64,000 nucleotides of DNA from Papilionanthe hookeriana x Papilionanthe teres (GCA_022702705.1 JAKZJZ010000078.1:36178-100177); one strand, 5' to 3'. Shown: positions 1-12,491, numbered from the stretch's first letter. Numbers and translations are program-made. Notes: a model not told the origin generated them from the letters alone.

Positions 1-215
1 TTTAAAGAAGGAAACCATTTAGTTTTGTTGCAAACAGTTTCACCAAACAGGGGCATGAAGGTCATTTATCCAACAACAGCTATCAATAAGCTATTCTGAA
101 TAAGCTCCCCAAACATCAAGCCAGCTTATTCTGATAATCTGCAGATTATCAGATTATCTGAATAATCTACTTATCAGCAGATTATAAATAATCAACAGCT
201 GCCCCAAACAGACCC
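1..215. mobile_element. Tourist-like MITE, left end cut by window start
   Basis: Ends in GCCCCAAACAGACCC followed by TTA. This matches the right terminus of the complete elements at 27813-28026 and 58954-59153, and it shares their stem-forming motif with AGCTTATT repeats. The left inverted terminus is not in view, so the element begins before the window or is rearranged. Confidence 0.5.
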
Positions 216-229
216 TTAAACAACAGGAT

Positions 230-2180
230 TAGCAAGATTGAAGATACTATCAGAGGTTTGGAGAGTGAATTTTGTGATAGTCAGGATGTGGAGTGGTATC
301 TAATCAAGGCACAAGCTGAGCTTTTAGAGGCAATAAACCTGGAGGAGAATCTGTTAAGTCAAAAGGCTGCCAGTCTTCATTTTGCTTAAGGTGACAGGAA
401 CTCAAGGTATTTTCATGCATGTATTTAAATGTGGAGAGGTGGGGGTGACTTTTTTAAAATATTTTGAATTCTAAACCACTCTATTCTCTTCAGGTGCTGA
501 GAATGCTGAAATACAATTAATGTAAATTGCAGAAGCTTTTCAAGAAGGTTCTTTGGGTTGGCAAAGATGGTGGAATTCATTGCACAAGTTAGAAGAAATT
601 GTGGAGACCAAATTTTGACAGATGATTGGGTAGTAAATCGTTAGCTGTTTCTAGTGAAATTACTTTGTTATGTTCTGGATCGGATTCAGAGCTAATGATT
701 CACTATGAGTTTCCTATACGAGGCAGGAGTACTTTGGGTCAGTACGTCCAAATTTCACTCAGGCTATTAGGGTGATTTTGTTATTTGGAGGGAGATGCTT
801 AATTCTGGCATAAGGCTGACGATCTCCTCACTTGGGACTTGGCTAAGGCAAGTTATGCTTTTGGTTTGATGATTATTGTTTAGAGGGACTTTTAGCTAGT
901 AAGGCTGATGTTTTATCTAATGAAGATCTGAGGGTAGCTGACTGATTACAAGATAACAGTTGGAATGTGGAAAGTCTTCAAAGCTTGTTGCCTGGTGAGG
1001 ATATCAAAGGCATTACTAGCATACCAATCAACAATAGTAGAAAGGATCAATTAACTGTGAAAGCCTTTACAAATGCTTCTCTGTCTAAGTTCATTTATCT
1101 GTTCAGTCGTCCTAAAGAAAATGTGTATCGAGGTGCTTATATCATGAATAAAGTGCTTTAACAATCACAATCTTTCTTTATTTGGAGAGTATTCCGCGAC
1201 TTGCTACCATTGGATGATATCTTCTAGCTGAAAGGATTTAGACTGCCATCAAGCTGTCATTTGTGGAAACTATTAACCATGTTTTTTTTTTCTAGGAACC
1301 CTATGGTTATGGAGAAACTTGTTAGCATATTTAATATTGAGATTCCACAAGCAGGTTTCTTGCCTTTGGAAGTTTGTCTTGCTGCCTAGCAAGTACAGGA
1401 GAGCTTCAATTTACATTTCAGAAACACGGTGCCTTTTATTATTTTTTGGTTTATTTGGTTGGCAAGAAGCTCAAAAAAGCATGAGAATTTACCGGTGGAA
1501 GCAACCAAGACCATTCTCTTCATCAAATCCTACATCCTTAAGGTGTTAAACTTTAGTAATCTTAAGCCACAGGTGTTGCATGGACTGAAGGAGGCTTTTG
1601 CGAACTGAACTTTTCTTTCAATAGCTCTCCCAGAAAATAGATGTTATTAATTAGGTTTTGTAGCGCAACTAGGCCTTGGGTTAAAGTCAATATTGATGGA
1701 AGTTTCTCTAAGGAGAAGCCTGGTTTTGAAGGAGTATTTAGGGATGATCTTGGAAGATTTTTGCTCTTCTACTCTACCCCTTGTGAGGCTATTAATGGTC
1801 TACAAGCTGCGGCTTTGGCTGTTTTGATGGTGGTATATGCAGTGGAATTTTCTTCATTTTGAGTAGGATTCTCAAGTGCTCATCGACATTATCACTGTTA
1901 GAACCCCCATCAATTTGGACCTCCTCACTATCATGAAGAGAATTCAAGAGGTTTTGGGCTGAAAAAGTGTTAGATGGAACCATATTCATAGAGAGGGCAA
2001 CAAACCCGCTGATTGGCTAGCCATCCATATAAATTATCACACTTGATTTTTATCCTTGTTTATAGATTTCACTACTTCTTAGGAAAATGCTTTAGAGTTA
2101 CCTTTTGTTAGGGCAATCTAATGTTTCCATACAATTTTTGTATTTTTTATTTTCTTTTTTTTGGGGTAAAGAAATCTTTG
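230..2180 (+). pseudogene. Dead L1-type LINE
   Basis: Interrupted translations match plant L1 elements in order. At 240-415 is the endonuclease-RT spacer, ending with the GDRNSRYFHA version of the usual GDRNTKFFH. At about 1160-1280 is the RT-associated zinc-binding region (SFFIWRVFRDLLPLDD). At 1670-1830 is an RNase H-like segment (WVKVNIDGSFSKEKPGFEG). Most of the RT is deleted, with many stops and frameshifts. A T-rich then A-rich tail ends near 2190. Confidence 0.62.
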
Positions 2181-2355
2181 CATTAAAAAAAAGATGGGGA
2201 TCATCTCACCAAATAATAAAGGCCTAAATTCATTTAAAATCAAAGTGATTTTATACATGCTTATCATGGCAAATTGTACCATAAGTTGATGATTTCACTT
2301 TATGTGAGATGCATTCGTGAAAATGGAGTCGCCTAGATTCTCAGGAAAGTTCACT

Positions 2356-2397
2356 CAGGCGATTGCGGAAACTACTCAAGCGATTGCGAAAACTACT
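2356..2397. repeat. 21-bp tandem repeat, two copies
   Basis: CAGGCGATTGCGGAAACTACT is followed directly by a copy with two substitutions. Function unknown. Confidence 0.6.
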
Positions 2398-2469
2398 CTA
2401 AAGGGTGAACTAGTAAATTACTTACTAATAAAGGATACTTTAGGGCGACTATTCGAAAATATTTGGGGT

Positions 2470-3690
2470 GCTCCAATCTTTTGCTTATAATGTTAGAAAT
2501 TTGCCTTTATGCAGTTGCAACCATCGCGCAAGTTACCGTCGATCTCAAGTTCATGGCCATTTGGTGTATGGGGCATGAACTTATTTGATCCCTTTCCCAC
2601 CAGATAAGGGGCAAAGAAATTTTGTCATTGTAATAATGAACTATTTTATGACATAGTTAGAGGCTAAGATACTCGCTAAGACTAATGCAGAGATTTCATA
2701 TAACTTTATAATGACCGATATCATCTGCTGAAATGGAATATCATATGTTATTATTATCAACGATGGTCCTCAATTTTCTTAAAAGGCTTGAAGCTTTCTA
2801 ATGCCTATGGGTTCGTCTTAGTACACCATCTGAAGACAAATGATCAAGATGAAACAGTGAATAAGCTATAGTTGGCTCTTTTGAGGAAAAATGTCAAAGC
2901 AACTAGAAGAAAATGGATTGCATCCCATCCCCAATTTTATCTGCTCATAGGATAACTTTGTTCTCAGCAGTTAGGTAGACTCCTTTTATGCTATCACATG
3001 GCCCTGAGACATTGCTATCACGATGGTCCTCAATTTTCTGAAACAACTCGAAACTTTCTAGAGCCTATGGGTTCGTCTCAGTGCACCATCTGATGACAAA
3101 TGATCAAGATGAAACAGTCAATAGCTTTAGTTGGATCTTCTGAGGAAAAATGTCAAAGGAACTAGAAGAAAATGGGTTGCATCCAATCCCTAATTTTATA
3201 TGCTCACAGGACAAATTTATCCTCAGCAGTTAGGTAGACTCCTTTTATGCTATCACATGTCCTTAAGATATTGCTATCAACCAAATACACTTTACATAGC
3301 CAGTGGGTAGCAACCGTCTTAAATATAAAGAAGGTGAGTTTGACAATAGCGATAGTCTTATGAAGAAGGATTAAAGAAAATGACCTTTCGTTGGAGTTAC
3401 TCTAAATATAATCAGTAATGAAGCAAATGAGAGTCAAGAGGACATATGAGTATTACAGCTCTAATGCTAAGGAAACATGATTCAAACACCTCAATTTAGT
3501 ATTGAAGAAAGTCAACTCAATTATGAGGTAAATGTTGTACAGTAAGTTGGGCCAATATGGGATAATCCGTACATCATTAATGAGCAAGTCGACCCTAAAG
3601 CATATTGACCTTTGACTCTTTCAAGAAAAATCTCTAAGATGTGGAGCAAAAATGATCTTAAAATCTTTATTTCAAAAAAATTATATTATA
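2470..3690 (+). pseudogene. Ty3/gypsy integrase relic
   Basis: Broken frames resemble the plant gypsy integrase: PWPFGVWGMNL then DPFPTR near 2550-2610 (usual WGMDLIGPFP), a VIIINDGPQFS-like segment near 2745-2780, and a C-terminal GPIWDNPYIINEQV to PKAY segment near 3550-3610. Stops and frameshifts throughout. No LTR could be tied to it. It contains the 260-bp tandem duplication. Confidence 0.55.
2761..3280. repeat. 260-bp tandem duplication inside integrase relic
   Basis: 2761-3020 and 3021-3280 both begin CGATGGTCCTCAATTTTCT, end in TTGCTATCA, and match across their full length with scattered substitutions. Confidence 0.88.
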
Positions 3691-5288
3691 TATATATATT
3701 TTATCATCATTTAAATGTTCAAGGAACAAAGATGCTGATAAATAAATTTATAAAATTGAGGTTAACTTGTGCATAAAGATGAGTCCTCCAAGTAAACTTG
3801 GATAACGCGTTCAATGTATACTTAAGGAATTCACCCCTTAATAATGACTACAATACAAGACAATTTTTGGCTTAAAGTTAGGGCTAAACCGCAATAATTA
3901 GTATTAGTTGACTCTAGATAAATTATTTTCTTAACTATGACTCGATCAATGAAAGATGAAATCGACCAACTTATAGTTTGAAAACTATGAGATAATGCTC
4001 TATGTAAAATTGAAAATTTATATCGACTGCTCTATGAAGGAGAGGGATGACAGCGAATGAAGGATAGTTCATACTTTAGAAGGTCGGCAAATCACACATA
4101 ATATTGAGTCATAATGTTGGAAAAAATGCCATCAAGTAAAATCAAAATAGCAAAAAAGTTTTATGTTTTTTTTGGTCAAGTTCACTTATAACGAGTCATT
4201 ATGTCGATCATCAACTCTTGGGGAACTCATATTATGTAACTAGTCTCATCCCTCTCAGACAATCTTAGTGGAAATTGGCTTTATTCTTCATATGCTCCTT
4301 TTCGTTCTCAAGCATCTCATGATCCAACTTCCACCTATCAATAACCTTCTCTTTTGATACCTTTTTAGCTCATCTCTATTATATTGAGCTTCTATTTTAT
4401 AATTGCTCTCCATTGAGCTCATTGACCACTAGTGGACAACCATCTCTCTTATGGATTTCACATGTAGATCATATTTGTGTGAGAGAGTATCTCTTTGTGA
4501 AGTACCTTGGAGAATATAGTTAGCCTTGGGTTGAGTGTAACAAGGCTATTCGTTAGGGTACAAGGATCGAAGCTGTAATCAACTTCCCTTATGTTCGTCT
4601 CCATGTCATGCTAGATTAGCTCACTTGGATCTTCTAGTAAAACTCACCCATCATTCTTAAATGGCCCCACAATACCTTTTCACTTGTCGTGATGATGTCT
4701 CTTCTTCATATTGCTGCTCACTTTCTCGACCCTTATGATTGTGCCCTCTCGCTAATAATTATCCCAGTAGACCTTTCAAATACAATGGCCACTTTTGCTG
4801 AAATATTGATTGGAAAAGAGAACACCCTTTTTGATGGTGACTAATTTTTTATCTGAAGGAGAAAACTCACCTTCGAAGATCGATTTGCCACGTCTCAACA
4901 GTTCCCTTCCTCATGTCTCCTTTCTCAATCCTTTCTCTAAGAACGTTTGGACTTCGAGGTCTTCATAAGTGAGATAAACATTTGGTCTAGCGGGAAATGA
5001 AAGATAAATGTTAATTGAGAACTTGCCAAAATGAAAATATAAACTAATTTGTCTTAAAGGCATGAGATTGATATCAACTTACGAGATAGGAAACACTTCA
5101 CATTACTTTATATCAAAAAATTTTGAGTATAGCATAAGAGACTTCGATTTTGTTGTAATAACCTACTCGATTTTGCTAAAGTTGGGCTTTGGGGGGACTC
5201 ATGATCTTCATTAATTTTACATGTATTGGCTGGTGCAAAGGTAATTGACTAGCAAGCCAGATATATACATAGCTACATATACATATAC

Positions 5289-5328
<40 letters not shown>

Positions 5329-6728
5329 GTTAAAGTGAGAATTATATTGCATAATGAAGTCTAATATGAAATACAAAAACATTATCAATTTTTACACCTT
5401 AATGCCGACCCAGTCCTTCATTAAAGCTGTCATTAGGTAATACAATGAAAAAATAAAAATTGTGTCGACTAGGACATCTACAGGTGAACATTTGGACCTC
5501 ATTAAGTGGTTCAGCATGAACTTCCCTCCAATGAGGAGTTATTTCGGCCTCATAGACTCCAAGGCGCTATGGATGAAGATGACCTTTGCCTTCAATGTTA
5601 GGAGCTCATCTGCAAACCTATCAATGACACTACTTGCTAATTTTGGTTGAATTTCCAAGCGAATTTTCGTTCTTAAGTCACCTCCATCCTCTCCTTGAGG
5701 CACAACATTTGATCAAACAACATGACTTTGGTTGCTAATAAGTGATAATTGAGTCTTTGGGTGGAATGACATGATTTGATGAGCCACTTAGGTCGACACT
5801 TTTCTAAATTATCTCAGTAACCCAATCATACTTGCCAACTTAGGAACCTTCATCTCCCCAATAGAAAGTAGAGGCAACTATCATCAAAACTTAAGGACCA
5901 GGGGAAGCTAAGCACTATAACATGGTTGTCATCTCCTCTACTTTCTTTATTGGGCTTAATGAATTAACATCCTTGCTTTCTATTGTCATCATCTTCTTGT
6001 CTTTTGGATAACACAACTTCAAGGCAATGTGTTAGCTCGCAGCACCATGTACCCACAAGGTACACGTTAAAGCAGTGTTGCGGGCCCGATTTCAACCAGA
6101 TCTTGTTTTCGACTACAATGTTGAACAACTCCAAAATTTAAGAAATATTCATGTTTAACCATGACAAGTTAAACGATTAGCCCCTCTACATCTGGGGAGA
6201 ATTCCATTTCAGGGATAGCCTCAGTCTCTGAAAATGCCTTGAAAAAAAGATTATATATTTTTCAGTATAACACTTAGAAAAATCTGAATTAATTTCACTT
6301 GTTAGCTCGACTAACACCTCACCCCTCCTCTCATTGATTGTCTCCATTCACTAAGACTAGCCCATCATCATCGCCATCGAAGTCTCCTTTTGTTGGGGCA
6401 ACTATCTTCACCTTTTTTCTTACCATGTTGAGTTTGAGTCTCGTCATCTCGCTCTCAGTGATATACACTTTCGTCTTTTTAGTTAGCTCGACCTTTACAG
6501 TATCATTAGTAGTTGAACATCCCAAAATCCATTTCTTGTGGTTAAAATGCTCAAATGGCGAGGAATGAAGTAAAAGTTAATAGCACTAAAGGCTGCATAT
6601 ATCTCTCTTTGCTGGGGAGAAGGAATAATTTATAAGGAATCTAACTACGCTGATCTGAGAAAAATTGTAATAACTGAAATCTAAAAAATAGTAAAAGTAA
6701 TAATAAATCAAATTGGTGTGATTGAATA
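3691..6728. other. AT-rich intronic or intergenic DNA, unassigned
   Basis: No gene is supported. Short open stretches on the minus strand (around 4300-4950, 5460-5660 and 6330-6525) have a protein-like composition, for example DRWKLDHEMLENEKEHMK, and may be a worn-out gypsy gag-like frame in reverse. I could not match them to a family. Contains an AT microsatellite near 5290. Confidence 0.35.
5276..5330. repeat. AT/ATAC microsatellite
   Basis: Alternating AT with interspersed ACAT units, about 55 bp. Confidence 0.85.
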
Positions 6729-6769
6729 CGGACAACTTGACATCCAACCCATAATCGCAATGACCCAAT

Positions 6770-6806
6770 TACAGAGTGGAGCATTACCAACTTAGCTATA
6801 CTTTCT
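6770..6806 (-). pseudogene. trnA-UGC 5' exon relic (plastid-derived)
   Basis: Contains TATAGCTAAGTTGGTA and GCTCCACTCT, corresponding to the D-arm side of plastid trnA, with substitutions and a one-base gap before the intron start. Confidence 0.7.
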
Positions 6807-6866
6807 TTAACCGAGTGAAGCATGCATGAAAGAGTCAAATGCTTCTATTATTTTTCTAGGCGCAAC

Positions 6867-6901
6867 TGGGTCATCCTAGACTTGAACCTGAGACATCGCC
6901 C
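6867..6901 (-). pseudogene. trnI-GAU 3' exon relic (plastid-derived)
   Basis: Reads GGGCGATGTCTCAGGTTCAA and on to the discriminator side. It has the T-arm GGTTCAAGTCT, with several changes against the plastid exon. Not an intact tRNA. Confidence 0.75.
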
Positions 6902-7020
6902 TTGAAGTAAATCATCACACCTACAATTCAATCAATTGGTAGAGAATCAATAGATTCTATTTTGGGAGACGATTTATCCTTCTCGAATGCAACATACAAC
7001 TATCCATTGTACAATGCTCT

Positions 7021-7260
7021 TCCGCCACGATAAAGACGCACGGAAGAGGTCTGGTATGCCCAGCGCGTGGAGGATCCGTTGAGAGTGTCCGTTGTCCCGG
7101 TAGGGAACAGTACCCTCTTTTCCCCCTATTGTCTTGAAAAAAAAGTCAGTGCTATGGTCCCCTATTGTTTGATCCAATATTGACCGGGGACGAGCCCCGA
7201 CTTCCATAGGTCCTTGGTTCGACCTCCCGCTAGCGACAGTCTCAACCATTTCACTTAAGG
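7021..7260. other. GC-richer segment of unknown origin
   Basis: Abuts the plastid insertion and has higher GC than its surroundings, with an open minus-strand frame. I do not recognise it as the adjoining plastid spacer. It could be another organellar piece joined to the insertion, or the start of the LTR-like region that follows. Confidence 0.3.
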
Positions 7261-9392
7261 AATCTAGTCTCATTTTGGAATCACAGAACAGATCAATGGA
7301 GCGAGTGGGAAACAGAGGAAGGAGAGGAAGAAATGATAGTGAAGGAGAATGAAGAAGAAAGAGGAAGGATACCATGTGTGCGCTAGCCGACCAGTGGAGA
7401 AGAATACAAAAGAAGGAGAAGAGGCGGCTTTACTTATTGTACTCATGCAAAAGAGGAGTTATGCCCTAGTCGAGCAAAGTGGAAGAAAGAACAAAGAGGA
7501 AGACTTACGTGCATCTAGGGAAAACATCTGTTCTCTTGGAAGGGAAATTTGATATTACTTGCGGGTGCAGAAGGCTTTGGTGTCGATTATGGGTGTTGCA
7601 GGAGGAAGGAAGACACCGCTTGAGTGAAGAATAAGAGGAAGGAGGAGGAGGGAGGAGCGCATATGGTAGTGGAGTCGAGTTGGGCGCTCAACAGAAGAAG
7701 GGAAGCCGACTTTAAGCGCTGTTACCATGCAAAGGAGTAGAGGAGGAGAAGTTTGAGCCCTATCAGAGAAGCAAGCTTCGGGCGTGCGAGAAGAGTGAGA
7801 CCGAACCAAGTAAGGGATAAAGGTATGTTAAGGTTCTATTAGGTTGTTCAATGAATTTAAAAAATATATGTTTGTGTGTTTATTTATTTATTGTTAATTG
7901 AAAGTCTAATTTAATCATGCTCAAAATATAGAAATTTCAGGTTGGAAGGAGAAGTATGTGAAGTTTTCGATTTAAGGGAAGATGGAGATCGATCCAAGCA
8001 AACTTTGGTAAGGTAATAGTCTAGGTATTTATTTATATTTATATAAAATATTTTATTTAATTAAATGGATGCTATTTGGTATGATTTAATGAATTTAAAT
8101 AGTGGATAAAAAAATTTTATTCAATGAATTATGGCTCTGGATCTTGGTTTGAGCAAAAAGTAGAGTCAAAGAGGGGGTGATAGTGAAATACAGGCAGAGG
8201 ATTAAACTTGTAAAGATATCCTTTAAGATAAAGATGAGTAATTATTTTCTTATTGGTATTTGATCATTGATTTATTTCAAAGTCACATTTTAAGTTCATA
8301 AAAATGAACTTGCAATATTGTTTTAAAAGCAAATATTTCATTTATGATTTCCATTTTAAAGGTTCGAAATATATCTCACAAATGAGAGATAAATAATTGA
8401 CTGATGAAAGTACATTTAAATAATTTTAAGTTGATATAAAATGATATTTAAAGACTTAAATTAATCAGGATTTTCTCCCAAATATATAGGCAAGGGATGC
8501 GATGTAATGGTGCACAAAAAGTGAAATGAATTGGTAAACATGTACCAAAATTTTGAGGATATCTATGGATACAACTTTTTGGGATACTTTCGGGGGTATG
8601 AAAGTAATCCTTATATGACTTGTTAAGACAAAGGCAAAAGTTAAAATGATAAATACTTAAATTAAAACTTGAAAGGTTAATCTAAAATAAAAGCTTATAA
8701 TTTAATTCGTTGATACATTTTCGGGGGCTATTGAAACGTAATCCGTGTTTGATATGACTTGCGTTAAGCATTTTCAAAGCGCAAAAGTTTTTCACACCAC
8801 ACTTGTTAGTACAGTACGGTCCGACTTTTCAAAAAAAAAAAAATTTGTAATAACTCACCTGTCAAAGAGATTATTTTAATCGTTTATCAGATTATTAATA
8901 ATCTACTATCCAAAGGTCCTTAATTAATTAATGAATTTAATTTCTTTTTGTTATTCGTGCATAGCATTTGCATATTAATTTAATGCATAATAAGATTATA
9001 TTTGTTCACTAAGTTATGATAAACTTACTATTTAAATTAATTGTTTATTTCAGGTAAAACACTTGGTTAATATAATTAACAGGAGAGATTTGTTTTACAG
9101 GAGGATGAATATTAATATTATGTAGTTTTTTATTTATTTTGCTTCTAGTTCTTATGTTGTTTAAGTTGGAGAATTGTTGGCCTATTGTTAGTTGGATCGT
9201 GACTCTCAGACTATGTTGATAATTTGGATGAACTGGATTTTTATTTGATGTACTTGTGATTTTATCGGCTTTTTTAATTATTGGAAGTTATGATGGCTTA
9301 TTTTATGTTTTAAAAGATAGGTTAATGTCATTAGACCGTAGTTCCTGACTTGGCTAATTATAAACTATCAGGCCGGGTCATAAAAAAATGAT
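7261..9392 (+). mobile_element. Probable old Ty3/gypsy solo LTR
   Basis: Has the layout of the two gypsy LTRs at 43549-45894 and 47351-49401: a purine-rich, GC-richer leader (7300-7810) ending near CCAAGTAAGGG, then about 1.5 kb of AT-rich DNA. It ends with the CCGGGTCATAA form of the AAGTCGTGACA terminus. No internal region or matching partner LTR is seen, and the left border is approximate. Confidence 0.4.
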
Positions 9393-10502
9393 AGAAATGT
9401 CAAACCTATGAACAAAATACCTTCAAAACTTCCTTAAATTATGTTATCTACTTTTTGTACAGCTTATATGTTAACTTTTTACACTAATGAGTTCCTTTCG
9501 AATAGAATAAGCGTTTGAAGCTAGCACAAGGGGAAATCTAACTCGCCCAAAGAGATAATCAAGTTATCTATTTTATTTATCGGTAAAAGTTTATTATCTC
9601 ATTCTCGTGTTTTATTTACATAACTCTTCAAAGATAGAAGAGATTTGGCGGATTGAATGTGTATTCTAAGGGTAGACTCACCCGAAAGAAGTGACAGAGG
9701 ATAAGCTCATTGAGCTGGGATCAAATTTGACTTTCTTGGGAAGCTATGGACTAACTTGCCAACTGAATTCAGTGAGACTTGCCAGCAGGTTTTGGAAGAA
9801 CTTGCCCAACCAAGTTCAAGGTATCTACTCACTAAGAACCAAGCAGACTCACATGTAGACTAGAAAGAGAATATTCACCAGGCTTGAGAAGAATTGCTCA
9901 AGGCCATCACTAGACACTTTAGATTGATCTAGCTTAAGTCAACTTTCTATGCTTGAAGAAGTTATTTGACCCACTTCTATGAGACCCAGCTACTCCTTTA
10001 CACCTAATGATCGACTACAATTTTAAGTCCAAGTTTATACTGCAAAATATGTGGTTCTTGTGTTTTTTTCTTGTATTTATTGCTTTTTTTGCTCATTCTT
10101 CAATACACTTGAGACCTCCGATGCCTATTTATAAAAATGGGATTTTGGGATTTCGAATTTGATTATGGACTTGTGGTCTTATCACAATTTTATTTGTGTC
10201 TTGATGGTAGACTTTTATTTTTCTTCTTCATCTCTAAAGAGCCTTTAAAGTTCTCTTCAAGTTAATAAAATCCTGGTGTGACCCATGGATAGATTTGAAT
10301 CCAAAAGGCACTAAGCTTAAAAGAAGATCGATACCATGTAGTTTGGTAGGAGTCGATGTAAATACATGGCAATATCAAAGGGTTTAGAGGGTTACATATC
10401 CGTGAACCAACATGTTGTACAATTGGAGTGTTTAAAACTTTTTGGTTGTTTGAGATCATTTGATGGGAGTTAATTGGTTTAAGGTTTAGGGGTATAAACT
10501 TA
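9393..10502. other. Unassigned AT-rich DNA
   Basis: No open frame with recognisable protein, no long repeat. Probably intron of the CRBN homologue. Confidence 0.4.
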
Positions 10503-11040
10503 GACCCTGAACATAAAAAAAATTAAGATCCTACATGACTTGAGAAATTATTATATTTATGGACATCATAAAAATTAAGCTTCTTTTATAGCTAGCTAGA
10601 TAGGATTACGTCACATCCAACCATATGAGGTGAGAGTGATGAGTTGCTATATATAACATGAGTGATTTCGCATATTATCGAATTAGAGTGGAATGTTTTC
10701 TGTTCAATTTGTAGCTAACATGTTTTTTTCCATTAGATGCCTAAGAAGTGTCAACTAAGGTGCTCCAAATGGACCCTGAACTTAAAAAAAATTAAGCTCC
10801 TACATGACTTAGGAAATTATTATATTTATGGACGTCATAAAAATTAGGCTTCTCTTATAGCTAGTTAGATAGGATTATGTCACATCCAACCATATGAGGT
10901 GAGGAAATGAGTTGCTATATATAACATGATTGATTTAGCATATTATAGAATTAGAGTGGAATGTGTTCTGTTCAATTTGTAGCTAACATGTTTTTTTCCA
11001 TGTGGTTCCTAAGAAGTGTCAACTAGGGTGCTCCAAATGG
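10503..11040. repeat. 269-bp tandem duplication
   Basis: 10503-10771 and 10772-11040 both begin GACCCTGAAC and end CAACTA-GG-TGCTCCAAATGG. They share TCACATCCAACCATATGAGG and TTCAATTTGTAGCTAACATG. Differences are few and scattered. Confidence 0.9.
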
Positions 11041-11474
11041 CATGTTGACATGCTGCTTACTATTTTAACTTCTATTAAGAGTGTCTGTGCTTCATAGCTT
11101 AGCATGGATTGAGAACCATTGAAGCAAGGAGAGGAAGTAGTTGCGGACCTTGGATTTTGTACCTCCTAATTTTTTTGCGTTTTGCTTGATCTTTCGAAGT
11201 TTGTAAGTGAATGGAATCTTGAAGAGTATTTGGAAATTTCTAGTGCTTGAGATGAATTTGTTTTTACATCATGTTTTGGTAACTGTAACCAGTTTAGCTA
11301 AATATCATAATGTCAGGTATAAAGTTAGGAATATGTCAGATAGAATAATATGAAGAGAGAAAGATGGAGAGGAAGAGTGTGAGCTGGGATCTATAGTAGG
11401 ATTGAGTTGGTTATGTAACACATTATACAGTTGAAAGTTGAACTGGACGTGTTTAACTTTATCAACATGTCTAA

Positions 11475-11531
11475 CTGCATCGAAGAGGTGCCCAAGAAAT
11501 GTCGACTAGGGCACTTCAAATGGCATATTGA
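11475..11531. repeat. Third, degenerate echo of the 269-bp unit
   Basis: AAGAAATGTCGACTAGGGCA then CTTCAAATGGCAT resembles the unit's last 45 bp (AAGAAGTGTCAACTAGGGTG then CTCCAAATGGCAT). Confidence 0.55.
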
Positions 11532-12491
11532 TTTTGATTTGAATGTCTGAACATTCTGTTAGGTGTGTGCTTTATATGGCATGTTGATATGCTTTTGAAT
11601 GTCTGAACATTCTGCTATAGCATAGCTTGCCGTGAGAACCAATGAAGCTGTGATAGGAAGGAAAGCCATTGTGGACCTTTGATTTTTGACTTTTAATTTT
11701 TGTCATTGTTTGTTAATGAAGCAAAGGGTGAATGTTGAATAATTAAAGTACTTCTGTTTTGTTCCTTGAATTTGTCGTCTCATCCAGGTTTGGTAAATTC
11801 CAGCTGGTTAGGTAATATTTTAATTCTTGAATACTTCTCTTTTTTTTTCCGGAGTTAATTGGCAACTGTATTTCCTCATTTGTCTGCCAGGCTGTGTAAG
11901 GCTAAAGTTTTGTTACCTTATTGTTTTTGCGTACTTATATTCCATAGGATACGTAATCCCTGTGCTGGCTGTTATATCTTAATATTTGGAGTTTGGAGGT
12001 CCTTTCTTTTCACCATTCTTCCTAGGTTACCTGAAAAGTATATGTGAAAGAAGTATTTCTGTTTATATTTAGATAAGTTTCCCTTGGGGTGATAATTGTT
12101 TATGTGTCTATTTAGATTCCAAATATTTTTTTTATTACGAAAACTTGCACACGTGTGAATAGCTTCATCTGGGAGATCAAAATATTGTGCTTAATTTAGG
12201 ACTTCTTATATGTGAAATTCTGGTTTCTTTTTCGCAGAAATCTCACTTGCAGCGATTTATTTGTGAGTGCAAAATATTTTACAAACCTGAAAGATTTTTT
12301 AGAACACTAAATACTACATGACAGGCTCACATATTCTCGTTCGATTATTCATCAGCTAATAGGAATAGAAATCTTCATCATTATTTTGTTAGAGAGCATC
12401 TTACATTTTTGGCAGTTTATTCATTCCATATATTATGATCCTTTTTTTATGTTTCAGTCTTTAAATTTATTTTTATTAATTCAACCTGTAG
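11532..12491 (+). other. Intron sequence upstream of first visible CRBN exon
   Basis: T-rich, with no transposon or coding match. A polypyrimidine-rich stretch precedes the AG at 12490-12491. I searched here for the expected upstream exon (in plant relatives a conserved CLASLHTYLG-like segment) and did not find it. Confidence 0.6.

Larger units (their letters stand above)
6729..7020 (-). pseudogene. Nuclear plastid DNA insertion (trnI-trnA region)
   Basis: Read on the minus strand, this follows the plastid rRNA-operon spacer: end of the trnI-GAU intron (AGTTGTATGTTGCATTCG, then AATCTATTGATTCTCT), the trnI 3' exon, the trnI-trnA spacer with TTCATGCATGCT, the trnA-UGC 5' exon and the start of its intron (ATTGGGTCATTGCGATTA). 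Many C-to-T type changes and small gaps mark an old nuclear copy. The match rests on my memory of plastid sequence. Confidence 0.85.

Noticed and set aside
2761..3280. CRISPR-like or regulatory array
   Set aside because: Two long adjacent copies without spacers in a plant nuclear context; a simple tandem duplication.
6867..6901. Functional tRNA gene
   Set aside because: Only a 3' exon relic of plastid trnI with substitutions. No intact cloverleaf can form.
6974..7375. 133-codon minus-strand frame
   Set aside because: Its C-terminal part is plastid spacer DNA and the rest has no domain; an accidental frame.
7349..7809. Purine-rich open frames on both strands
   Set aside because: Arg/Glu/Gly-rich translations from the leader of an LTR-like region. 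Comparable frames occur at 43922-44237 and 47638-47993 in known LTRs.
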